64,000 nucleotides of DNA from Pseudescherichia sp031998825 (GTDB taxonomy: Bacteria > Pseudomonadota > Gammaproteobacteria > Enterobacterales > Enterobacteriaceae): the NCBI RefSeq assembly GCF_031998825.1, contig NZ_DAMACX010000013.1:1-64000 (forward strand). The letters run 5' to 3'. A program made the position numbers and the translations under genes. Within the stretch, counting starts at the first letter, position 1. Every line of letters starts with the position of its first letter. Shown piece by piece: positions 1 through 8,274 of the stretch. The notes below the pieces were generated by a model, which worked only from the letters and a program-made list of their open reading frames with translations, was not told where the DNA came from and searched no databases.

Positions 1-574
1 AAAACACGTATCCGAACTCTGTATGACAAGGTTCGGCGAAACCACGAGAAAACTCCTGAATTAACAAGAGCACCCTTGTTCAGTTGTCACCAGACGTAAC
101 CGGCCCGGGAGTCCTGAGAAGCGCCGAAATGGGTATAACATCGGCAGGTTTGCAGAGTAGATGTGCGGGTAGCGGGAAATGCGTGCACGCCAGAACGGCG
201 CGGCAGATTTTGCGGTAAACAACAGTTCATTATTAGGTATCACCTCCACGCCAACCAGCTGGTTAGCGGCTGGTCCAGGTATACAAGCCGCGTGCGGCGT
301 TTTATACCGATAACAGGGTGAAAAAGCAAAACAAAAAAGCCCGTTTTGCCGCGTGGATAGAGAAAGTTACGTCCTGAATTTCACCCATAGTGCGATGAAT
401 ATCAAAAAATGCTGGAAACGGGGTCAAGAAGTGACCTAAAATAGCCATCCAGATGTTAATCCATCCATACCGATTAACCCTCAGACCTCCTGTGCTATTT
501 ACCTGCACGCCTTGTTAAGGCCTATACAGGCACTGAGTTTGAGCTAACAAAATTTCCCCCAGGGTGAAGAGAAC
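1..574. other. Long upstream region between the speA side and metK, no firm gene
   Basis: In E. coli this interval separates divergent speA and metK; here the speA coding region would lie beyond the window's left edge, so most of this stretch is probably its long leader plus the metK promoter. Two weak minus-strand reading frames have good ribosome sites: ATG at 230 after GGAGGTGAT, encoding 47 residues and stopping at 87, and a GTG at 45 after AGGAG that stays open to the edge. Neither has a family I recognise. A 6-bp stem (CCGAAC 12-17, GTTCGG 31-36) and a GCCGC/GCGGC stem near 288-299 are visible. I see no convincing tandem MetJ box next to metK. Confidence 0.4.
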
Positions 575-1729
575 ATGGCAAAACACCTTTTTACGTCCGA
601 GTCAGTTTCCGAAGGGCATCCTGACAAAATTGCTGACCAGATCTCCGATGCGGTGCTGGATGCAATCCTTGAGCAGGATCCAAAAGCACGCGTGGCGTGT
701 GAAACCTACGTTAAAACCGGTATGGTTTTAGTCGGCGGTGAGATCACCACCAGCGCATGGGTCGATATCGAAGAGATCACCCGTAACACCGTGCGTGAAA
801 TCGGCTATGTCCATTCAGATATGGGCTTTGACGCGAACTCCTGTGCGGTACTGAGCGCTATCGGTAAACAGTCTCCGGATATTAACCAGGGCGTTGACCG
901 TGCCGATCCGCTGGAGCAGGGTGCAGGCGACCAGGGCCTGATGTTTGGCTATGCCACCAATGAAACCGACGTGCTGATGCCGGCACCGATCACCTACGCC
1001 CACCGTCTGGTGCAGCGTCAGGCTGAAGTACGTAAAAATGGTACCCTGCCGTGGCTGCGCCCGGACGCAAAAAGCCAGGTAACCTTCCAGTACGACGCAG
1101 GCAAAATTGTCGGTATCGACGCGGTGGTACTTTCTACCCAGCATGCAGAAGATATCGACCAGAAATCGCTGCAGGAAGGGGTGATGGAAGAGATCATCAA
1201 GCCGATCCTGCCTGCAGAGTGGCTGAACAGCTCAACCAAATTCTTTATCAACCCGACCGGCCGCTTTGTTATCGGCGGCCCGATGGGTGACTGCGGCCTG
1301 ACAGGACGTAAAATCATCGTTGATACCTACGGCGGCATGGCCCGTCACGGTGGCGGTGCCTTCTCCGGTAAGGATCCGTCTAAGGTTGACCGCTCTGCGG
1401 CCTACGCGGCACGCTACGTGGCGAAGAACATCGTTGCTGCTGGCCTGGCTGACCGCTGTGAAATTCAGGTCTCCTACGCTATCGGCGTAGCCGAGCCGAC
1501 CTCTATCATGGTGGAGACCTTCGGTACCGAGAAGATCGCCACTGAGCAGCTGACTCTACTGGTACGCGAGTTCTTCGATCTGCGTCCGTATGGTCTGATC
1601 CAGATGCTGGATCTGCTGCACCCGATCTACAAAGAGACTGCCGCTTACGGTCACTTTGGTCGCGAACACTTCCCGTGGGAAAAGACCGACAAAGCAGACG
1701 TACTGCGCGAAGCCGCTGGCCTGAAATAA
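575..1729 (+). CDS. metK: S-adenosylmethionine synthetase
   Basis: MetK condenses methionine and ATP into S-adenosylmethionine, the cell's main methyl donor, in the cytoplasm as a homotetramer. The 384-residue product has exactly the E. coli length. It starts MAKHLFTSESVSEGHPDK with the ATP-binding His, carries the GAGDQGLMFGYA signature near residue 115 and the glycine-rich GGGAFSGKD loop near residue 260. ATG at 575 follows a purine-rich AAGAGAA. It is transcribed alone, closed by a strong terminator at 1754-1780, and followed by galP as in E. coli. Identification is near certain. Confidence 0.98.
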   Translation: MAKHLFTSESVSEGHPDKIADQISDAVLDAILEQDPKARVACETYVKTGMVLVGGEITTSAWVDIEEITRNTVREIGYVHSDMGFDANSCAVLSAIGKQSPDINQGVDRADPLEQGAGDQGLMFGYATNETDVLMPAPITYAHRLVQRQAEVRKNGTLPWLRPDAKSQVTFQYDAGKIVGIDAVVLSTQHAEDIDQKSLQEGVMEEIIKPILPAEWLNSSTKFFINPTGRFVIGGPMGDCGLTGRKIIVDTYGGMARHGGGAFSGKDPSKVDRSAAYAARYVAKNIVAAGLADRCEIQVSYAIGVAEPTSIMVETFGTEKIATEQLTLLVREFFDLRPYGLIQMLDLLHPIYKETAAYGHFGREHFPWEKTDKADVLREAAGLK

Positions 1730-1753
1730 GCCATCCCGCTTCCCCTCTCTACT

Positions 1754-1780
1754 AAGGCCAGCCTCGCGCTGGCCTTTTTT
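1754..1780 (+). terminator. Rho-independent terminator of metK
   Basis: A perfect 9-bp stem (AAGGCCAGC 1754-1762 with GCTGGCCTT 1768-1776) encloses a 5-base loop and runs into six T residues. It lies 25 bp after the metK stop codon. Confidence 0.93.
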
Positions 1781-1972
1781 ATAACCATTTTCTGATAGCG
1801 ATTACACGCACGATTCGCGGGTTTATTTGCCTGTTTCGCTCAAAATGCTGCATCAGGTGGGTTTGTTACATAATATTTCGGTATAGTCTGAACCCCTTTA
1901 CACAAGATTACGCTACTATTCATTAACTTTATGATTTGTATTGTTACTTTTTGGTGACGCCGCCTGAGACCA

Positions 1973-1988
1973 GTGTAACCGATTACAC
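1973..1988. promoter_or_regulatory. GalR/GalS operator before galP
   Basis: GTGTAACCGATTACAC is a 16-bp palindrome, perfect except at the two central base pairs flanking the CG, and fits the GalR/GalS consensus GTGNAANC-GNTTNCAC. E. coli galP is repressed by GalR and GalS through such operators, so galactose induction is expected here. It ends 3 bp before the CRP site at 1992-2007 and lies 85 bp upstream of the galP ATG. Confidence 0.85.
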
Positions 1989-1991
1989 TGA

Positions 1992-2007
1992 TGTGATTAA
2001 CCTCACA
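1992..2007. promoter_or_regulatory. CRP-cAMP binding site before galP
   Basis: TGTGATTAACCTCACA contains both perfect half-sites TGTGA and TCACA with the correct 6-bp spacer, flanked by A and T as in the consensus. It implies catabolite control of galP, as known in E. coli. The 3-bp gap to the GalR operator puts the two proteins on adjacent faces of the same promoter. Confidence 0.88.
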
Positions 2008-2072
2008 TCTTTTTATGCAGCTCTAACCTAACCTTTACACCGTTAAAATTGATAACCCAACTGGAGGGCAGT

Positions 2073-3467
2073 ATGCCTGACAATAAAAAATCGGGGCGCT
2101 CGAACAAGGCAATGACCTTCTTTGTCTGTTTTCTCGCCGCGCTGGCCGGATTGCTGTTCGGCCTTGATATCGGCGTCATTGCGGGCGCGCTGCCCTTTAT
2201 CGCTGACGAATTCCAGATTAGTTCACACACGCAGGAGTGGGTCGTTAGCTCCATGATGTTCGGGGCTGCCGTCGGTGCCGTAGGCAGCGGCTGGCTCTCC
2301 TTTAAGCTGGGCCGTAAGAAGAGCCTGATGATTGGTGCGATCCTGTTTGTGATCGGCTCGCTCTTCTCAGCTGCGGCACCTAACGTTGAGGTGCTGATCC
2401 TCTCCCGCGTGCTGCTGGGGCTGGCGGTTGGCGTTGCTTCTTACACCGCCCCGCTCTACCTCTCTGAGATCGCCCCGGAGAAGATCCGCGGCAGCATGAT
2501 CTCCATGTACCAGCTGATGATCACTATTGGTATTCTGGGTGCCTACCTCTCCGATACCGCCTTTAGCTACAGCGGCGCATGGCGCTGGATGCTCGGCGTA
2601 ATCATTATTCCAGCAATCCTGCTGCTGATTGGCGTCTTCTTCCTGCCGGACAGCCCGCGCTGGTTTGCCGCTAAACGCCGCTTCCACGACGCCGAGCGCG
2701 TGCTGCTGCGTCTGCGCGATACCAGCGCCGAAGCTAAGCACGAGCTGGACGAGATCCGTGAAAGCCTGCAGGTGAAGCAGAGCGGCTGGGCGCTGTTTAA
2801 AGAGAACAGCAACTTCCGCCGCGCGGTGTTCCTTGGCGTGCTCCTGCAGGTTATGCAGCAGTTCACCGGGATGAACGTCATCATGTACTACGCGCCGAAG
2901 ATCTTTGAGCTGGCGGGTTACACCAACACCACCGAGCAGATGTGGGGGACGGTTATCGTTGGCCTGACCAACGTGCTGGCAACCTTTATCGCTATTGGGC
3001 TGGTTGACCGCTGGGGCCGTAAGCCTACCCTGGTGCTGGGCTTCCTGGTGATGGCTGCCGGTATGGGCATTCTGGGTACCATGATGCACATCGGCATTCA
3101 CTCGCCATCGGCGCAGTACTTTGCCGTCGCGATGCTGCTGATGTTTATCGTGGGCTTTGCGATGAGCGCCGGTCCGCTGATCTGGGTACTGTGCTCTGAA
3201 ATCCAGCCGCTGAAGGGGCGCGATTTCGGTATCACCTGCTCTACCGCGACCAACTGGATCGCCAACATGATCGTCGGTGCGACCTTCCTGACCATGCTCA
3301 ATTCACTGGGCAACGCCAACACCTTCTGGGTCTACGGTGGGCTGAACGTGCTGTTCATTGTCCTGACCCTGTGGCTGGTGCCGGAAACCAAGCATGTCTC
3401 GCTGGAACACATCGAGCGGAACTTGATGAAAGGGCGTAAACTGCGCGAGATTGGCGCAAGTAACTAA
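2073..3467 (+). CDS. galP: Galactose/proton symporter GalP
   Basis: GalP imports galactose and glucose with protons across the inner membrane. It is a 12-helix major facilitator of the sugar porter family with 464 residues, the same length as E. coli GalP. Sugar porter signatures are visible: GRKKS after helix 2, PLYLSEIAP, PDSPRW at the end of helix 6, QQFTGMN in helix 7, DRWGRKP, and PETKH near the C-terminus. I chose ATG 2073 because GGAGG at 2063-2067 fits it and the protein then begins MPDNKK like E. coli MPDAKK; an in-frame ATG at 2049 lacks a ribosome site. GalR/GalS and CRP sites lie directly upstream. Confidence 0.97.
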   Translation: MPDNKKSGRSNKAMTFFVCFLAALAGLLFGLDIGVIAGALPFIADEFQISSHTQEWVVSSMMFGAAVGAVGSGWLSFKLGRKKSLMIGAILFVIGSLFSAAAPNVEVLILSRVLLGLAVGVASYTAPLYLSEIAPEKIRGSMISMYQLMITIGILGAYLSDTAFSYSGAWRWMLGVIIIPAILLLIGVFFLPDSPRWFAAKRRFHDAERVLLRLRDTSAEAKHELDEIRESLQVKQSGWALFKENSNFRRAVFLGVLLQVMQQFTGMNVIMYYAPKIFELAGYTNTTEQMWGTVIVGLTNVLATFIAIGLVDRWGRKPTLVLGFLVMAAGMGILGTMMHIGIHSPSAQYFAVAMLLMFIVGFAMSAGPLIWVLCSEIQPLKGRDFGITCSTATNWIANMIVGATFLTMLNSLGNANTFWVYGGLNVLFIVLTLWLVPETKHVSLEHIERNLMKGRKLREIGASN

Positions 3468-3473
3468 CCTGAT

Positions 3474-3505
3474 AAGCTTCCTCCCGCCCGGGAGGAAGCT
3501 TTTTT
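3474..3505. terminator. Strong terminator between galP and hiuH
   Basis: A perfect 12-bp stem (AAGCTTCCTCCC 3474-3485 with GGGAGGAAGCTT 3490-3501), a 4-base loop and a T run at 3500-3505. It lies between two converging genes and closes galP; on the minus strand there is no comparable U-run, so it mainly serves the plus strand. Confidence 0.93.
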
Positions 3506-3518
3506 ACTTTACCCGCCG

Positions 3519-3929
3519 TTAGCTTCCCCGATACGTTGAGTAACCATACGGGCTTAACAGCAGGGGAACATGATAGTGCTGATCCGTTTTGCTGATGTGA
3601 AATTCAACCGGGATCTCCGGGAAAAAGCTCTCCTGTTTTTTGCTGTCAAACCAGGGCTTGGTTTTAAACGTCACGCGGTAATCACCGGGCTTCGCCTCCT
3701 GCTCTGGCCATAACGCCTTAATGCGGCCATCTTGATCCGTATAGCCACTGTTTAACTGCTGCCACCCGCCGTTGCTTTTCTGCTCCAGAACCACCTCAAC
3801 GTTCGCCGCAGGCTTACCGGTCTGCTGATCGAGAATATGCACGCTCAGAATATTATTAGCGGCCGCCATGGCGAGAGGGGATGCGGAAATAGCAGCAAGC
3901 ATCGCTGCGGTCAGAATATACTTTTTCAT
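3519..3929 (-). CDS. hiuH: 5-hydroxyisourate hydrolase, transthyretin-like, periplasmic
   Basis: HiuH hydrolyses 5-hydroxyisourate, the product of urate oxidation. The 136-residue protein has an N-terminal signal peptide (about residues 1-22, ending SPLAMA), then ILSVHILDQQTGKPA, the transthyretin family N-terminal motif, a central RIKALWPEQ, and the diagnostic C-terminal YGYSTYRGS with catalytic Tyr, Arg and Ser. I chose ATG 3929 (MKKYILT), preceded by GGAGC at a good distance; a TTG six codons upstream is less likely. It is divergent from hprR, the same pairing as E. coli hiuH (yedX) with hprRS, and is probably controlled by HprR. Confidence 0.93.
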   Translation of the reverse strand: MKKYILTAAMLAAISASPLAMAAANNILSVHILDQQTGKPAANVEVVLEQKSNGGWQQLNSGYTDQDGRIKALWPEQEAKPGDYRVTFKTKPWFDSKKQESFFPEIPVEFHISKTDQHYHVPLLLSPYGYSTYRGS

Positions 3930-3995
3930 GTGTTGCTCCGTGTTCAAGTTGTCCCTGAAATGTATATGAACCGCGCGGGGCTAACCTGACATGCA

Positions 3996-4013
3996 CATTA
4001 CATTTTCGTCATC
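3996..4013. promoter_or_regulatory. Candidate HprR box between hiuH and hprR
   Basis: CATTACATTTTCGTCATC keeps the left half CATTAC and part of the right half of the E. coli HprR box as I remember it (CATTACAAAATTGTAATG). It sits in the 133-bp divergent intergenic region, where HprR would control both hiuH and its own operon. The right half-site is degenerate, so this is a candidate only. Confidence 0.4.
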
Positions 4014-4062
4014 ATCGCTGATATTTCCCCACCTCACCCACCGCCTGTGACATAGTGGCGCT

Positions 4063-4743
4063 ATGAAGATTCTGCTGATTGAAGATAATCAAAAAACCAG
4101 CGACTGGGTAAGCCAGGGGCTGACCGAGGCCGGCTATGTTGTGGACACGGTGAGCGATGGCAGAGACGGTTTACGCCTCGCGCTGCACGAACCCTATTCT
4201 CTGATTATTTTAGATATTATGCTGCCCGGCATGGATGGCTGGCAGGTTCTTAAAGCGATAAGGACGGCGCATCAGACACCGGTTATCTGCCTCACCGCCC
4301 GCGATGCGGTTGAAGACCGGGTAAAAGGGCTGGAGCTGGGAGCCAATGATTATCTGGTTAAGCCGTTCTCCTTTGCCGAGCTGTTAGCGCGGGTGCGAAC
4401 GCAGCTCAGAAATAACCCCGCTGTCCATACGCATCTGAAATCGCATGGGCTGGAGATGGACTCCATTAAGCAAAGCGTCTCCCGGGATGGGAAAACCATA
4501 GTATTAACCCGCAAGGAGTTTCTCCTGCTGTGGCTGTTGGTCTCAAGGGCCGGTGAAATTATTCCCAGGGCGGTAATCGCCAGTGAGGTATGGGGAATTA
4601 ACTTTGATAGCGAGACCAACACGGTTGATGTCGCCATTCGCCGCCTGCGGGCAAAGGTCGACGATCCTTTCGATACGAAACTGATCGGCACCGTCAGAGG
4701 TATGGGCTACAGATTTGGGGCAGATGAAAAGAGTGAAACCTGA
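4063..4743 (+). CDS. hprR: Response regulator HprR, OmpR family
   Basis: HprR is the DNA-binding partner of the hydrogen-peroxide-responsive HprS kinase (formerly YedWV). The 226-residue protein has a receiver domain (residues 1-115) beginning MKILLIEDN with phospho-acceptor Asp in LIILDIMLPGMDGW near residue 51 and the conserved Lys in NDYLVKPFSF, followed by an OmpR/PhoB winged helix ending RAKVDDPF...IGTVRGMGYRF. The 3' end overlaps the proposed hprS start by 20 bp, so the two are translationally coupled. E. coli carries this pair at minute 43 beside hiuH and msrPQ; here it sits between galP and sprT and msrPQ is not present. Confidence 0.93.
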   Translation: MKILLIEDNQKTSDWVSQGLTEAGYVVDTVSDGRDGLRLALHEPYSLIILDIMLPGMDGWQVLKAIRTAHQTPVICLTARDAVEDRVKGLELGANDYLVKPFSFAELLARVRTQLRNNPAVHTHLKSHGLEMDSIKQSVSRDGKTIVLTRKEFLLLWLLVSRAGEIIPRAVIASEVWGINFDSETNTVDVAIRRLRAKVDDPFDTKLIGTVRGMGYRFGADEKSET

Positions 4744-6088
4744 GTTATCAATGACGTTACGTCTGACGTTATCATTTGTCCTTGTTATGGCATTAGCCTG
4801 CACCGGCGTAAGCTGGACGTTATATCGGGCGCTAAGCCACGAATTAACGTGGCGGGATGATATCACCCTGATTAACCGGGCTGAGCAGATCAGGCAGTTG
4901 CTCGTAGATGGCGCAAAAGCAGAGAATCTTCCGCTCTATTTTAACCGTATGATGGATACCCGCCAGGATATTCTGCTTATCCATGCATCTAACGCGCAGA
5001 CTGTTTCCGTCAACCATACGGGAGTCGATCCCTCGCTGCTGGCACCGCTACCCGCGCTAAAAAAACCGGCTCTGGACACTATCGTCAAACGCGATGTCGC
5101 AGGTACACAGCTTTCAGCGGTACGGATCGCTGCCCTCAGCGATGACCAGCCCGTCACCATTACCGTCGCCAGGCTGGCATCAGAGCGACAATATATGCTT
5201 GAACAGTATCGCGATAACAGCATCGTCATCTGCATCATCGCTATTCTGATCTGTTCTGCGCTGAGTCCGCTATTAATCAGGCGCGGCCTGAAAGCCATTC
5301 ACTCTCTGAGCCGTTTAACGGCGAATATAGACAGCCGCGGACTGAGTCAGCCTTTAGATGAAAAAGCGCTTCCCACTGAGCTGAAACCGCTGGGCAGCGC
5401 GTTAAATATTATGCGCCAGAAACTGGCTGACGATTTTACGCGGCTGAATCAGTTTGCTGACGATCTGGCTCATGAGTTACGGACGCCGGTCAATATCCTG
5501 CTCGGCCATAATCAGGTGGCCTTGAGTAAAGCGCGATCCATAGATGAGTACCAGCAGGCGCTGGCAAACAATATCGAAGAGCTTGAGGGCCTTTCTCGCC
5601 TGACGGAAAACATCCTTTTCCTCGCTCGCGCTGAGCATAATAATATTTTGCTGAAAAAAGAGGCCATCTCTGCTGCTGATACGATCGGCGATCTTATTGA
5701 GTTTCTGGAGTATGAAGCGGATGAAAAAAATATCACCTTTGTCACTGCATGCGAGGGGACTATTCAGGCCGATCGGATTTTACTCCAGCGCGTGCTGTTA
5801 AATCTGCTCAGCAATACAGTCAGATACTCCCCGGAAAATGCCGTTATCCGGATCGCTACGCAGGTGAAAAATAGCGAAACAGTGGTTGAAGTAAGTAACC
5901 CTGGGAGCGAACTGGACGCGCCGGACAAGCTATTTAACCGTTTCTGGCGAGGCGATAACGCCCGCCACTCATCCGGTTTCGGCCTGGGACTTTCGATGGT
6001 AAAAGCCATTATGGCGTTACACTCAGGCTCGACAGAGTACCGTTTCGCCGGCGGGTATCACATCTTCTCCCTGCGTTTTCCTGCCTGA
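4724..6088 (+). CDS. hprS: Sensor histidine kinase HprS
   Basis: Membrane kinase that phosphorylates HprR, in E. coli in response to hydrogen peroxide. The 454-residue protein has two membrane helices (about residues 11-33 and 164-185) flanking a periplasmic domain, a HAMP-like linker, the H-box DDLAHELRTPVN with phospho-acceptor His at residue 250, an N-box LLNLLSNTVRYSPEN and a G-box GFGLGLSMVKAI. Two Cys residues in the second membrane helix match the redox-sensitive region of E. coli HprS. Start ATG 4724 gives MKRVKPEL, like E. coli MKR, and follows GGGGC; ATG 4751 is possible but has no ribosome site. Confidence 0.92.
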   Translation: MKRVKPELSMTLRLTLSFVLVMALACTGVSWTLYRALSHELTWRDDITLINRAEQIRQLLVDGAKAENLPLYFNRMMDTRQDILLIHASNAQTVSVNHTGVDPSLLAPLPALKKPALDTIVKRDVAGTQLSAVRIAALSDDQPVTITVARLASERQYMLEQYRDNSIVICIIAILICSALSPLLIRRGLKAIHSLSRLTANIDSRGLSQPLDEKALPTELKPLGSALNIMRQKLADDFTRLNQFADDLAHELRTPVNILLGHNQVALSKARSIDEYQQALANNIEELEGLSRLTENILFLARAEHNNILLKKEAISAADTIGDLIEFLEYEADEKNITFVTACEGTIQADRILLQRVLLNLLSNTVRYSPENAVIRIATQVKNSETVVEVSNPGSELDAPDKLFNRFWRGDNARHSSGFGLGLSMVKAIMALHSGSTEYRFAGGYHIFSLRFPA

Positions 6089-6139
6089 GCGTCGGGCGGC
6101 TGTTGCAGCGGTTTTTTTTAACGATTATCCTCTGGCGTT

Positions 6140-6643
6140 ATGAAAACGCCACGAATCCCCATCGCCCTCCAGCAGGCCGTTATGCGCAGCCTGCGCGACA
6201 AGCTTGCCCAGGCGAACCGCTACCTTGAACGTCACTATCCTGAACCTATCCTCATTTACCAGCAGCGCGGCGCGGCGGCGGGTACGGCCTGGCTTGCCAG
6301 CTATGAGATCCGCCTGAACCCGGTACTGCTGTTGGAGAACCAGCAGGCGTTTATTGATGAGGTCGTGCCGCACGAGCTGGCCCATCTGCTGGTATGGAAA
6401 CACTTTGGTCGCGTTGCGCCGCATGGCAAAGAGTGGAAGTGGATGATGGAGAGCGTGTTTGGCGTCCCCGCCCGTCGCACCCACCAGTTTGAGCTGGCCT
6501 CGGTACAGCGGAACACCTGGCCCTACCGCTGCGCCTGCCAGCAGCACCAGCTGACCGTGCGCCGCCACAACCGCATCCTGCGCGGCGAAGCGGTCTACCG
6601 CTGCGTGCACTGCGGCGAGCCGCTGGTAGCCGAACCGGCATAA
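6140..6643 (+). CDS. sprT: SprT zinc-metallopeptidase-like protein
   Basis: SprT family protein of 167 residues (E. coli 165). The metallopeptidase zinc motif HELAH is present near residue 78, in the strongly conserved block PHELAHLLVWKHFGRVAPHG. A C-terminal zinc ribbon is formed by CAC near residue 132 and CVHCGE near residue 155. The bacterial protein's physiological substrate is not known; it is named after the eukaryotic SPRTN-like fold. In E. coli sprT follows galP directly, whereas here hiuH-hprRS intervenes. It precedes endA, the usual order. Confidence 0.95.
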   Translation: MKTPRIPIALQQAVMRSLRDKLAQANRYLERHYPEPILIYQQRGAAAGTAWLASYEIRLNPVLLLENQQAFIDEVVPHELAHLLVWKHFGRVAPHGKEWKWMMESVFGVPARRTHQFELASVQRNTWPYRCACQQHQLTVRRHNRILRGEAVYRCVHCGEPLVAEPA

Positions 6644-6735
6644 GCCTGAACAATCAAACGCTTTTGTGAACTGACTGATTGCATCTGAGAACCGCATTCG
6701 CTAGGGTGCGCCTACGTTACGCAATGGAGTTTGTC

Positions 6736-7434
6736 ATGTTCCGCCCTCACCTTCTTACCCTTACCCTGCTGGCAGCCAGCCTCTCCCACACCGCGCTGGC
6801 CGAGGGTATTCACAGTTTCGCCCAGGCCAAGGCGGCAGGCGTAAAGATCAACGCCGACGCGCCGGGGGATTTCTACTGCGGCTGCACTATTATCTGGCAA
6901 GGCAAAAAGGGCGTTGTCGATCTCGCCTCCTGCGGCTACAAGGTGCGTAAAAATGCCAACCGCGCCAGCCGTATTGAGTGGGAGCACGTGGTGCCCGCCT
7001 GGCAGTTCGGCCACCAGCGCCAGTGCTGGCAGGATGGCGGACGTAAAAACTGTGCAAAAGATCCGGTCTACCGCCAGATGGAGAGCGACATGCATAACCT
7101 GCAGCCCGCCGTCGGCGAGGTCAACGGCGATCGCGGCAACTTTATGTACAGCCAGTGGAACGGCGGCGAGGGTCAGTACGGTCAGTGCGACATGAAGGTC
7201 GATTTTAAAGAGAAGATGGCTGAGCCGCCTGCCCGCGCCCGCGGCGCTATCGCTCGCATCTACTTCTATATGCGCGATCGCTATGACCTCAATCTCTCAC
7301 GCCAGCAGACGCAGCTGTTTGAGGCGTGGAACAAGCTCTATCCGGTCACGCCCTGGGAGTGCGAGCGCGACAGGCGTATCAATAAGGTTCAGGGCAATCC
7401 CAATCCCTACGTGCAGCGCGCTTGTCAGGGGTGA
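6736..7434 (+). CDS. endA: Endonuclease I, periplasmic non-specific DNase
   Basis: EndA cuts double-stranded DNA without sequence specificity in the periplasm. The 232-residue protein starts with a cleavable signal peptide (MFRPHLLTL to THTALA-like ALAEG, about 21 residues). The beta-beta-alpha metal nuclease motif RIEWEHVVPAW contains the catalytic His; MHNLQPAVGEVNGDRGN follows. Several Cys residues (YCGCT, SCGY, QCWQ, NCAK) are conserved for disulphides. I selected ATG 6736 with GGAG 7 bp upstream; longer in-frame starts upstream would destroy the signal peptide. Confidence 0.96.
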   Translation: MFRPHLLTLTLLAASLSHTALAEGIHSFAQAKAAGVKINADAPGDFYCGCTIIWQGKKGVVDLASCGYKVRKNANRASRIEWEHVVPAWQFGHQRQCWQDGGRKNCAKDPVYRQMESDMHNLQPAVGEVNGDRGNFMYSQWNGGEGQYGQCDMKVDFKEKMAEPPARARGAIARIYFYMRDRYDLNLSRQQTQLFEAWNKLYPVTPWECERDRRINKVQGNPNPYVQRACQG

Positions 7435-7512
7435 AAGAGCTAACCTACACTAGCGCCATCTTGTTAACCGTGCGGCAGCCTTGCCGCACTCTCTATCCCG
7501 GACGATGTTTTC

Positions 7513-8244
7513 ATGCGCAAACCCCGCATTTATCACCCTGAACTCCTCACCGTTGGCCAGCAGGTTGCGTTAAGCGACGATGCGGCAAACCACGTCGGCC
7601 GCGTGCTGCGCATGGGCGCAGGCCAGGCCCTGCAGCTCTTTGACGGCAGCAACCAGCTTTTTGAGGCGGAGATCCTGCGCGCCGATAAGAAGAGCGTGGT
7701 GGTGAACCTGCTGTCAGGCGAGACTGACGATCGCGAATCGCCGCTGCATATTCATCTTGGTCAGGTGATGTCCCGGGGCGAAAAGATGGAATTTACCATC
7801 CAGAAATCGATCGAACTGGGGGTAAGCCTCATTACGCCACTTTTTTCTGAGCGCTGCGGAGTTAAACTGGATCCAGAACGTCTGAACAAGAAGATCCAGC
7901 AGTGGCAGAAGATCGCGATTGCTGCCTGCGAGCAGTGCGGCCGCAACCGGATCCCGGAGATACGTCCAGCAATGGATCTGGAGGCCTGGTGCGCCGAGCC
8001 TGAAGACGGGCTGAAGCTGAACCTGCATCCGCGGGCCAGCGCCAGCATCAATACGCTGCCGCTGCCGGTTGAGCGCGTGCGGTTGCTGATTGGCCCGGAA
8101 GGCGGCCTGACGGCGAATGAGATCGCCATGACCGCAGAGTACCAGTTTACTGATATTCTGTTAGGACCACGCGTTTTGCGCACTGAAACGACCGCGCTCA
8201 CCGCCATTACCGCACTCCAGGTGCGTTTCGGTGATTTGGGGTAA
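7513..8244 (+). CDS. rsmE: 16S rRNA m3U1498 methyltransferase
   Basis: RsmE methylates N3 of U1498 in 16S rRNA using SAM. At 243 residues it matches the E. coli protein. It has an N-terminal PUA-like domain (HVGRVLRMGAGQ) and a C-terminal SPOUT knot with the SAM-binding LLIGPEGGLTANEI and LGPRVLRTETTAL motifs. It is followed 30 bp later by gshB, the conserved order, and the two are probably co-transcribed. Confidence 0.97.
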   Translation: MRKPRIYHPELLTVGQQVALSDDAANHVGRVLRMGAGQALQLFDGSNQLFEAEILRADKKSVVVNLLSGETDDRESPLHIHLGQVMSRGEKMEFTIQKSIELGVSLITPLFSERCGVKLDPERLNKKIQQWQKIAIAACEQCGRNRIPEIRPAMDLEAWCAEPEDGLKLNLHPRASASINTLPLPVERVRLLIGPEGGLTANEIAMTAEYQFTDILLGPRVLRTETTALTAITALQVRFGDLG

Positions 8245-8274
8245 GACTGGCTACAGGTTTAACGGAGAAAGCGA

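Noticed and set aside
302..508. A 68-codon minus-strand frame in the region before metK
   Set aside because: No clear ribosome site and no recognisable family; not called as a gene, although E. coli databases have carried hypothetical ORFs in the corresponding interval.
2992..3030. A frameshift or truncation in galP, lptD or carB
   Set aside because: All three align end to end with their E. coli lengths (within two residues) and keep the catalytic or structural motifs.
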